NCBI GenBank assembly: GCA_004431415.1
Contig: QPMI01000495.1
Coordinates: 152,501-216,500, forward strand
DNA length: 64,000 nucleotides
Origin: Cyanophora paradoxa
Taxonomy: Eukaryota; Glaucocystophyceae; Cyanophorales; Cyanophoraceae
Direction of reading: 5' to 3'
Below the pieces are notes generated by a model that was given only the letters and a program-made list of their open reading frames with translations, ran no database searches and was not told the DNA's origin. Below are positions 1-7,334 of the stretch, one piece after another (position 1 is the first letter of the stretch; every line of letters starts with the position of its first letter). A program made the position numbers and the translations under genes.

Positions 1-481
1 CGAGTCCTTGCTGCATTTGCGCCTGCGCCTGCTGCCCACGAAGGTGCGCAAGAAGCTGTGGGTTCGCAGCGGCCGCAGCGGCCGCGGCTGCAGCTCCGTA
101 CTTCTTTTCCTGCGTCGATTTCAGCAAGCACATACGTAGGTCGACAAGGGCGCGTACCGCATCCGCGAGGACCCGATTGATCGAAGCGATGTACATCTCC
201 TGGGCGGGGTTCGCGGGTTTCGCGGCGAGGACGTCGCGGCTAACGCACCATGGTGTTGGAAGTGTAGTAGCAATGACTCTCAAGCTTGTCCGCTGAGGCT
301 TTGAGCCTCTGTTCGTCTTCATTCGGGCGCATCTCGACCAGCTTCGCCAGGCTGCGCGCGGGAGTCAGCGCTCGGAAAGCTTGAAGCGAGAGGGCGCTCA
401 CATCTTAGAGATCACGTTCTGCCGCTGCTCTGGCCTGTACTGTGCATGCCATGGCTGCGGCTGTGGCGTCGGGGCCGCCAT
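1..481 (-). CDS. KIX-domain coactivator, MED15-like (partial, 5' part only)
   Basis: This is the 5' end of a gene that leaves the window at base 1. Exon 1 (402-481) starts at an ATG read from 481. Exon 2 is 249-351 and exon 3 runs from 199 downward; the two introns begin gtgagc and gtgcgt. A further short intron beginning gtacgc probably lies in exon 3, just before EKKYGA. The spliced N-terminus has the pattern of the plant/fungal MED15 KIX domain: W-x9-RQNVISKI, then an acidic helix (NEDEQRLKASADKLE), then a third helix (MYIASINRVLADA). A polyalanine run and a Gln/Ala-rich segment (QAQAQMQQ) follow, as in Mediator-tail coactivators. KIX domains bind activation domains, so a nuclear transcription role is expected. 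The assignment rests on about 65 residues; another KIX coactivator is possible. Confidence 0.6.
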
Positions 482-691
482 TCGGAGGGCGTCCGGACCG
501 GCTCGGCTACTGCCGGGTCTTCGTTCTGAAAAAAACTCGTTCACCTCAGCTGGGTAGAGTGCGAAGCGGCCCGGATCTTCGCGCGCATACGCCACGCCAC
601 GTCGTGCACACCCGCGGATCGGTATCGCATCATCTTCTGGCAGTGCTCGTTAGGCCGGGCAGCGCGTTTGTAGCTCGATCGACGTGTAGCG
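482..691. promoter_or_regulatory. Divergent intergenic region between the KIX gene and queE
   Basis: Only 210 bp separate the two start codons, which face away from each other, so both promoters must lie here or overlap the first exons. I see no TATA box. The interval holds mixed GC-rich sequence with no coding signal. Confidence 0.4.
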
Positions 692-1642
692 ATGGCGCTT
701 GCGTCGCGGTTAGCTGCAGGCATCCCCCGGAGGCCTGCAGCGCCCGTACAGCGCCCCTCCGCACCACGCACGACCTGCATCGAGCGTGCGACCTTTTGGA
801 CCGGTGTACGGCGAGCGACGACGTCGTCGGGCGCGATTCGCGTCAACGAGCTCTTCTACAGCGTGCAGGGCGAGGGGCCGCACGTTGGTCGCCCCAGCGT
901 CTTCATCCGCCTGGGCCTCTGCAACCTGCAGTGCGCCTGGTGCGACACGAAATACACGTGCGCAGCACTCTGCACCGCCCGCCACACGCCCCTTTGAAAC
1001 GTGCGCAGATGGCTTTTTGACGAGGAGACGCTTCAGCGCATGCGCAAAGAGATTCCGCCCGAGAGAAGTCACTACCTCACCGGAATCGACAAGCCGTTTT
1101 CGCGGGCAGAGGAGATCACAAAGAAAAGTGTGGACGATCTGATAGGCTACGTTCAAGCACAGCGCGGCGCCCAGGCAGTTGTAATCACGGGAGGCGAGCC
1201 TCTGATCCAAAAGCAGCCCCTCCTCCCCCTCGTCCAGAGACTGAGGAAAGCAGGCTACGCAATCGAGTTCGAGACGAATGGCACATTCTCTCCCAGCGGC
1301 ATTCAAGAAGGCGTGCATTTCAACGTATCGCCCAAGTTGTCGAGCGCTGGCAACCCCAAGCAGCTGGACACATTGAAGCCAGACATCCTCCGGGAGTTTC
1401 TTTCGAGGGAGAGCGCTGTGTTCAAGTTCGTCGTACGAGATATGGTTGACCTCAAAGAAGTTCAAGCAATCGCAAGAGACATCTCCATCCCAGCATCGAG
1501 ATTGTATGTGATGCCGGAAGGCACATCACCAGAACAGATCCAGCAGGCATCCCAGTGGCTAGTCGAGATCTGCAAAGAGCATGGGTACATTTACAGCCAC
1601 CGCCTTCACCTCGTGCTGTTTGGTGCAAAACGCGGCACCTAA
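692..1642 (+). CDS. queE: 7-carboxy-7-deazaguanine synthase, QueE-type radical SAM enzyme
   Basis: QueE converts 6-carboxytetrahydropterin to 7-carboxy-7-deazaguanine, the ring-contraction step towards the queuosine base. Exon 1 (692-957) and exon 2 (1009-1642) join across a 51-nt GT-AG intron, giving 299 residues. Visible QueE features are SVQGEG at about 57-62, the family's CxxxCxxC iron-sulfur motif (C77, C81, C84) inside GLCNLQCAWCDTKYTW, the GGEP SAM-binding motif, FETNGT, NVSPKLS and a C-terminal LFGAKRGT. The CDTKYTW motif is only restored by splicing, which shows a real nuclear gene. About 50 residues precede the catalytic core, rich in Arg/Ala/Ser/Pro, and look like an organelle-targeting or unstructured leader. 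Most eukaryotes salvage queuine and lack QueE, so its presence is notable. No other que gene is visible here. Confidence 0.92.
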
Positions 1643-1688
1643 AAGTATGTTGTCCTTTATTTTGTCCTACATGTGCTCAGCTGCGCAC

Positions 1689-1790
1689 CCCGAGCGATCG
1701 CATCGTGGCCGGCAGGGTGCGGTGGGCCTTCAGGATGTCACGATAGAGGCTCAGAAAGCTACGCGCCTCAGCCGAAAGCTGCGCTGCCAT
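1689..1790 (-). pseudogene. Orphan duplicate of SDHAF3 exon 1
   Basis: Read from the ATG at 1790, this gives 34 intact codons that match exon 1 of the SDHAF3 gene at 7119-7220 almost residue for residue (LSLYRDILKAHRTLPATM against LSLYRQVLKAHRTLPATM). It even keeps the splice donor gtgcgc. No room remains for exons 2 and 3: QueE ends 46 bp away on the other strand. The similarity continues a short way upstream of the ATG in both places, so this is a DNA-level duplication, not a retrocopy. The reading frame is undamaged, so it may be recent or may encode a tiny LYR peptide, but it cannot make a full assembly factor. Confidence 0.85.
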
Positions 1791-2522
1791 CGCTGCGGAG
1801 GCGCTGGAGGGCTGGCGGGGGGCTGGAGGGCCAGTGGAGGCTGCTCATGGGGTACAGTCAGTGCACGAGTCTGCCGATTGCAGGTTATCACAGGGTACAA
1901 CGCAGAAAGCTGCAATCATCCGGCGACTACGCCTCCAATTTACTTGCATCCAGTCAAGGAGCCTCTTTTTCCTCTTCCTCTGTTGTATACGTAATTCAGA
2001 TCTGCGGTGCGAATCCTGCATGCAGCTTAGCGCATTATCACGCCAGGCAACCGTTGAACGCTGGGCCCGGCTAGTGCTGGCCAGGCGTGAGCTCGGTGGG
2101 CTGGGCCCGCGGCAACGGCTCCGCCACCGGCGCAGTGTATACATCCCACACTTGCAATTCTATGCGTAGCCCGTACTTAGTTCGTGTCACACAGCTGTGT
2201 GGTGTCACAGTATCCAAATGCTTAGGTCCTCGTTTCCACACATCTCCACGCGAGCTCGAGTCCCATATGCTGCATCTATCGATCTACATCCACGAGTTCC
2301 ATGAGAATGCAAAGATTCGAGCCGCTGCCCCTGTGAAGCCTGCGTCACGGCACGGTGCTGTAAGCTAGTAAATTAGTCCGACATCCTAGCAAAGTTCCTG
2401 TACAATGCTACGCGCTCCAGCGCGTTGTCAAGCCCTGCTTCTGCTGCAAGCGCAGCGGGGCATCCGTTATGCGTGCGCAGCCCGCGCTGGAGGGGCTCCC
2501 GCAATGGTCGCCCCGGCCTAGG
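1791..2522. other. Intergenic region with a dispersed repeat copy
   Basis: I see no gene here. About 2055-2165 is a diverged copy of the sequence at 6409-6510; both share the core ggtgggctgggccc and a stretch like tacatcccacacttg. The first part (1791-1900) continues the SDHAF3-derived duplication. The remainder is unremarkable mixed sequence. Confidence 0.55.
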
Positions 2523-2866
2523 TCATTGGCCCTTGTTCTTGTCCAGCTCCGCGCGCAGCTGCTTCGCAAAGTCGTCATCCACGTCATCGTCATCCCAGTC
2601 GTCGACCCACTGCTTGAGATCCTCCTTGTCCTCCTTGTCCTCCGCCCAGTCTGCGCGACGGAGCGGTCAGGCGCTCGGCGCAGACGCTGCTCATGGCCGC
2701 ATGACCTCAGTGTAAGCTAAGCGATCGCGGCCCCCATTGCACGCGATGCGCTCGCTTGGCGGGCGCGCGGGAGCGCACTGTCTTCCTCGAACTCCTCGAA
2801 CTCGTCGTCCTCCTCAAGCACCTCAAGCTCCTTCTTCGGTTGTGCTGTTGGCTGCGCCTGCGCCAT
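2523..2866 (-). CDS. SEM1: 26S proteasome lid subunit SEM1/DSS1
   Basis: This small acidic protein belongs to the proteasome regulatory lid; its homologues also bind BRCA2-like and TREX-2 complexes. Exon 1 is 2779-2866 and exon 2 is 2523-2650, separated by a 128-nt GT-AG intron with a CTGAC branch-like site. The spliced protein has 71 residues (human DSS1 has 70). It shows the family's two acidic blocks, [10 protein letters not shown] and [14 protein letters not shown], followed by the helix [10 protein letters not shown]. The joining codon restores the conserved NW/DW before the second block. Codons between the blocks are lysine and glutamate rich (EDKEDKED), slightly different from animals. 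Nothing appears missing. Confidence 0.95.
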
Positions 2867-3337
2867 CGCTCACCGCTGTGCTCTCTGCCCTTGAAGTGCT
2901 CCCGTACCCCTGCTCTCGGGCTCCTCGGCTCGACGGTCCGTCGGTTCGTCCGCGACGGTCTCCTTCGCATGCAATTGCGAGCAGGCTCGAGCTAGTGATC
3001 CAGTACTCCACAGACAGACTTCCAGGCCAACAGACAGATCCAGTGCTCCAGTACTCCCTAGACTAGACCAACTTAGGCTAAACTCGAGAGGCAACCAGAA
3101 CTAATACCGACTATCGGACCTTGAGGGTGTTGAAAGCTGCCTTTCCGAATCGCAATCGCAATTCAACGGCTCTAATCGCAAGTCCAAGCAGCTCGTTATA
3201 CTCGTAATCACAATTCAAAGGCCCAAATCTGGGGGAAGAGGGAAGGCGTCGGGACGAGTAGAGCTATAGACTGGAGGAGTTGAAGTCGGGAGGGTCGATG
3301 GGTGCAGGACGAGCGATGTCGGTGGCCTTCGAGGAGC
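2867..3337. other. Intergenic region with short duplications
   Basis: This lies upstream of SEM1 and downstream of UTP11. It has small internal duplications: gatccagtactcc near 2997 recurs as gatccagtgctcc about 40 bp later, and aatcgcaattcaacgg near 3152 recurs as aatcacaattcaaagg near 3206. It is AT-richer than the surrounding exons. No gene is seen. Confidence 0.4.
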
Positions 3338-4289
3338 CTACCTTTTTCGCTCAGCCTTCCAGCGAAATACTGCTGGATGATCCTCAGTTGCCTCCGCGAC
3401 CTTCTTCCTCCTGCCCTTACCCTGCGGTGCGAGTTCCATTCGAAGATTGCACTCCAGATGACAGCGAGAGGGAGAGACAAACCATCAGGGCTTTCTGGCT
3501 CGACATTGCCACCATTACTTTCTTCAGTTTCTGCTCGCGATCGAGGCGCTCCGCGAGCTCCCGGTATTGTGCTTCTCTTTGCTTCGCCAGCTTCTCGAGG
3601 CCCTTTTCGCCATGCACGCCCTTTCCAACTAGGACAGGCTGTGTCTGCAAAGTCTCCAGGCGTGGCCGGTTGTGCGCCCGGTCGCTCAGCTCGGGCGCCG
3701 TTTGGAAGTGCTTTGTCGGATCGAAACTCCGCGCCTCGTCCTCGCTATCGAAGAAGATTGTGTGCGTGTTCTTGGGGCCGTCCTCGCCTAGCATGTGCAG
3801 GCCCGCCTCGAGTTTTCGTATTTTCTGGATGACAAGCACGGAATCGTTAGCTATGTTGAGTTTGCTTACAATGCCGACACCGATTGAGACGCCCCGCGCA
3901 CCTGGGCCTCCATCGTGGTCTTGAGCGTCACGTACGAAAGGTCCTGCGTCTTCTGCGCCTTGAGCGCCTCGTGCGTACGCTTCTGCCTCTTGTTGGATCG
4001 GTGCACTCCATCCTGCACAACAATCGGCACGACCGCGTGCAGGCGACGCTCGCAGAACGGGCGATCGCACCTTGACCTCGCTGCGCTCCATGCGGAAGTA
4101 GAACTCGTCCTCATTGCGGAAGGCGGCCTTTTCGCGCAGCTTCTGCAGGCGCTCCTGTTTTGAGTGGAAGTTCTTCGCGCGCAGCACGTAGTCCTTGTGC
4201 TTTTCCAGGAGCCCGAACTTTTGCCGCGCGGCTGGCTGCGAACGCTCCTTTGGCACGCGCCGCTTGACGGCGTTCCGGAGGCTGCTCAT
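3338..4289 (-). CDS. UTP11: U3 snoRNP-associated protein UTP11
   Basis: UTP11 is a component of the small-subunit processome that acts with U3 snoRNA in 18S rRNA maturation in the nucleolus. Four exons (4071-4289, 3902-4012, 3483-3824, 3338-3421), all joined in phase 0 by GT-AG introns, give 251 residues (human has 253). Conserved pieces are ERSQP and [17 protein letters not shown] at the N-terminus, DGVH after the first junction, KTQDLSYV in exon 2, [11 protein letters not shown] and [11 protein letters not shown] plus RPRLETLQ in exon 3, and the C-terminal [11 protein letters not shown] that corresponds to AIYKFQSRRKR of animals. The last exon is easy to miss, because exon 3 reads open into the intron for 23 codons. 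The start fits the family length. It is head-to-head with the HIRIP3-like gene. Confidence 0.95.
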
Positions 4290-4529
4290 GGCTGCGGCTG
4301 TGATCGAAGCCTGCTGGTGCCGGGGCCCTGGACAGACGGGTACAGCCAGGCATCTCCAAAATTCGAAAATCGATCAGCCAGCTCGCTCGCGTCTCAGCCG
4401 CCGCAGCTTCGCCTCGCTTTGGAGGTTGCGGGCTCAGCAAGCAGAAATCACGGCGTTCCGCTAGCTAGCCAGCTAGCTTGAGGTCTCAGCTGCAGCCGCA
4501 GGGGCGCGTATCGACGCGAGTACAAGAAC
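4290..4529. promoter_or_regulatory. Divergent promoter region, UTP11 / HIRIP3-like gene
   Basis: A 240-bp gap lies between two divergent start codons. It contains a short AT-richer part near 4360-4380 and a tandem agctagc motif at about 4460-4480 (gctagctagccagctagct). No other gene fits here, so control elements for both genes are presumed to lie in it. Confidence 0.4.
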
Positions 4530-5934
4530 ATGGTTAAACTCCCCGCGGCAGGCGTGCTCTTTCTACGCTACGGGCGCGCCGGACACTCCTAGCCTTCGCG
4601 CACTTCGCGCGCCACTAACGCGTCCAGTAAATCCCGGCGGCAGGCGTCCTCAGGAAGGAGCTGCGCGCGATATACCGCGGGAACGACCACGACACGCTCA
4701 CTTTTCGTAAGGTACTGTAGATCTAGACACGGACGCGGATGCGGCCGGCTATAGCTAAGACTTCGCAGGTTCTTAGACTTCTCGAGAATTCACTGAGCCT
4801 TCCGGATGGGACCCTCGACAGCGAGCATAAAATCGAGATCAAGGTGTGCGCATGCTGTCTCTGCTGCCTGGGGCGCTTGCGTGAGCTTCGCCATAGGCAA
4901 TCTTCAACAAGATTGTCGAGGAGGATGAAGAAGAAGCCTCTCTAACTAGCAGTGACGAAGCTGTGCTGGATGAGAAGCCAGCCGAAGTAAAAAAGTCGAA
5001 GTCGAAGGAGAACAAAGAACTGCCGAAGAGGGAGAGGGCTCCCAATGCCAGAGAAAAAAAAGAATCCGGCAGCGAGGAAGAAGGCCCCAAGGAAGTCTGT
5101 AAAGCGAAGAAAGTCAAGAAGGACAAGGTCCCCAAAGCCACCAGCGGGAAGGAGGTCAAGGAGGCCAGCTCGAAGGGCTCTGCCTCTGATGACAAGGCCA
5201 AGAAGCTCGAGGCAAGCGCAAAAGGTGAGGCAGATTCCTATCACACAAATTTAGGTGTGGCTTATTCCTATTCCCAGCTGTTGGCGTGCGGTGTGCGCAT
5301 TTTCCAAGGTGTTGGCATTGCGTTCTCACCATTATGTGTTTGCAGAGTTCCCCGTAAGCTTGCATCGCTCTCGCCAAGCAAACGCATCGCCGAGCTTGAG
5401 CTTCTTATGAAAGAGGAGGGCGTGCCGCCAAGAGTGCTGACGAAGCAAGAGATGGCAAAGTACAAGGGAGCTATTGAGATCAAGCGCGAACTTCAGGTCA
5501 CTTCTTTTGTGAATGAATTCAGTCCCTTTCTGAATTGATCTTGCAGGAAATTAAAGCGACCAACATTGTGGAGGGTCGTCGCAATATAAAGCAGGCAAAG
5601 AAGATAGAGCCGGTGTATGAACCATCGAAGCCTCGGAAGCGGCACAGCAGCGATGGAGAGAATAATGATGAGGTCCGTGATTTCTTTTTTCGAAGGCTTT
5701 CAGCACTTGAATTTGGACTCGAAGGGAAAATCTGAACCTGAAGGGAAAAAGAGCAAGCTCTTGGACAAGGAGAAGAAGGCAGAAACCAGTGCCGAGGACA
5801 CGGAAGCCAAATCATCGGAAGAGGGAGAGAGAGATGAAGAGTCGGATGCCAACCCCTCAGAATCGGAGTCGGACGAAGCAAACGAGGAGTCGGATGAAGA
5901 ATTTAAGCCCGATGGTAGCGATGATGATGAGTGA
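4530..5934 (+). CDS. HIRIP3-like histone chaperone with DEK_C and CHZ-type regions
   Basis: Seven exons (4530-4551, 4644-4711, 4769-4843, 4897-5224, 5348-5496, 5547-5672, 5704-5934) give 332 residues. Intron 1 is GC-AG (starts gcgtgc); with it removed the frame runs from the ATG at 4530 straight into a DEK_C-type helical domain (about 8-55: LRKELRAIY, TLTFRKVLRLLENSLSLPDG). A long Lys/Glu low-complexity linker follows. Next, at about 170-228, is the HIRIP3/CHZ-like module (RIAELELLMKEEGVPP, IEIKRELQEIKATNIVEGRR), and the protein ends in a very acidic tail (SDEEFKPDGSDDDE). This order is that of HIRIP3 and plant homologues, which bind H2A-H2B or its variants. A nuclear histone chaperone role is inferred. 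The exon 4/5 acceptor is chosen by frame; a neighbouring AG is also possible. Confidence 0.82.
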
Positions 5935-6625
5935 TTCTTATTTCAGCTATAAATGCAGCACCAGCGGACGTATTCAATCAAAACTCTGTGCTGTGTGTGC
6001 TGCATAGCCATGGTTGCTAGGCTCGGCTCCCATCCCCTTTTTTCCATCAGGGCACCAGTCCCTGCGGAAAAAGAGCAAGCTCTTGGACAAGGAGAAGAAG
6101 GCAGAAACCAGTGCCAAGGACACGGAAGCCAAGTCATCGGAAGAGGGAGAGAGAGATGAAGAGTCGGTTGTTTGAGCTATAAATGCAGCACCAGCGGCCG
6201 TATTCAATCAAAACTCTGTGCTGCGTGTGCTGCATGGCCATGGTTGCATTTTGACACGCCGCCCTACCCGGCTGATCCCTCCAAGGGGAATGTTTCCAGC
6301 TTTCAAGTCCGTGCTATTTATACTGCACCTGCTGTGCGGGAACCTGTCACGGTGTAGCTAGTGTCCACGGGAGACGCATTGCTCTCCTTCGATCGCGAGG
6401 GCAACACAGGGCCCAGCTGGCTGGACGCGAGATCGGTGGGCTGGGCCCCCGGTAACGGCGCCTCAGTGTACATCCCACACTTGTAGCCCGCGACCTTGCA
6501 ATTCAGTTCGGTCCACAATGACTCCACACGCTTGAAAGCGGACGGAGTGCTCAACGGGCCTTTTTTGCTTCCTCTCGAAGTATTATAAGCTGCGGAAGGA
6601 GAACTCGATTATTATGAAGTTGATA
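5935..6625. other. Intergenic region with a degraded tandem duplication of the HIRIP3-like 3' end
   Basis: Two duplicated blocks are visible. 6066-6167 copies the coding block at 5742-5845 of the last exon. 6175-6247 copies the 3' flank at 5945-6016 (agctataaatgcagcacc and onward). About 92 bp of acidic-tail sequence between the two blocks is missing from the second copy. The rest (6409-6510) is the second member of the repeat pair seen at 2055-2165. No intact gene is present. Confidence 0.75.
6066..6167 (+). pseudogene. Partial copy of the HIRIP3-like terminal exon
   Basis: About 102 bp nearly identical to 5742-5845 (motifs KKSKLLDKEKKAET and AKSSEEGERDEES in the same frame). It lacks the acidic tail and any splice context and runs out soon after. 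It is a by-product of a local tandem duplication. Confidence 0.8.
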
Positions 6626-7220
6626 TCACGTAAAGTGCGCTTTGATCGACCAAACCTGCTGCCGCTGTTCGTCGGAGAGCGCCTCGAAGTCCTCAGGAGT
6701 CAGGCCGCGAAATGTGTGTGCCTGCTGAAGCGAGTCGCGATACGCCGTCCACGCCGTCATGAACGCCTCGCGCTACGTCGTGACGTAGACTAAATCAGTG
6801 GAAGGGGAATGTGGTCCAGCAGCATGCACTCGGTAGTTTACCAGATTTTAATAATTTTGTTCCAAAAATTGTTCTATCACGATCAAAGAAAGGCTCTCAT
6901 GGGTCGGGTCGGCTCACGTGCGCGGGCTTCGCAGATTTGTGAAGGCGGAACTCGGTGCGAGCGTACGCATCCTGCGGGTGTGTAAAGCATAAGTACCGCG
7001 GCGAGGCAGCGATGACGTGCTGCAAACGCTGCATGCCGCCCACGGCAGCGTAGAGGCCAGCCCCGCGGCGCTGCCCCTCACAGCGGAGCAAGCCGACCCG
7101 GCATGAAGCGCAGCGCACCCCGAGCGAGCGCATCGTGGCCGGCAGGGTCCGGTGTGCCTTAAGGACCTGACGATAGAGGCTTAAAAAGCTGCGCGCCTCA
7201 GCCGAGAGCTGCGCCGCCAT
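6626..7220 (-). CDS. SDHAF3: Succinate dehydrogenase assembly factor 3 (LYR protein)
   Basis: SDHAF3 (ACN9) is a mitochondrial matrix LYR-motif protein that helps mature the iron-sulfur subunit of succinate dehydrogenase. Three exons (7119-7220, 6918-6971, 6626-6772) joined in phase 0 give 100 residues. The LYR motif is in FLSLYRQVLKAHRTLP at about 12-27, followed by MRSLG, then DAYARTEFRLHK in exon 2, then AFMTAWTAYRDSLQQA and a C-terminal helix RQQVWSIKAHF. Human SDHAF3 has the same order (LYKRVLQLHRVLP, SLGDQYVKDEFRRHK). An in-frame ATG lies two codons upstream at 7226; I prefer 7220, because the orphan duplicate at 1790 keeps only that start. It is head-to-head with the Mpv17 gene. Confidence 0.92.
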
Positions 7221-7334
7221 ATGCATCGTTGCGCCGCCTGCGAGGCTGCGTATGTTGCGCCAATGTGCCTTTGTGTCTGGACAATTTGCCATTGTACCAG
7301 TCGGAGGGGGTACAGTAAGAGCGCGATTCTGCCC

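Noticed and set aside
692-1642. Bacterial contamination or a recent unspliced transfer for queE
   Set aside because: The conserved CDTKYTW motif is interrupted by a 51-nt GT-AG intron, and the base composition matches the neighbours.
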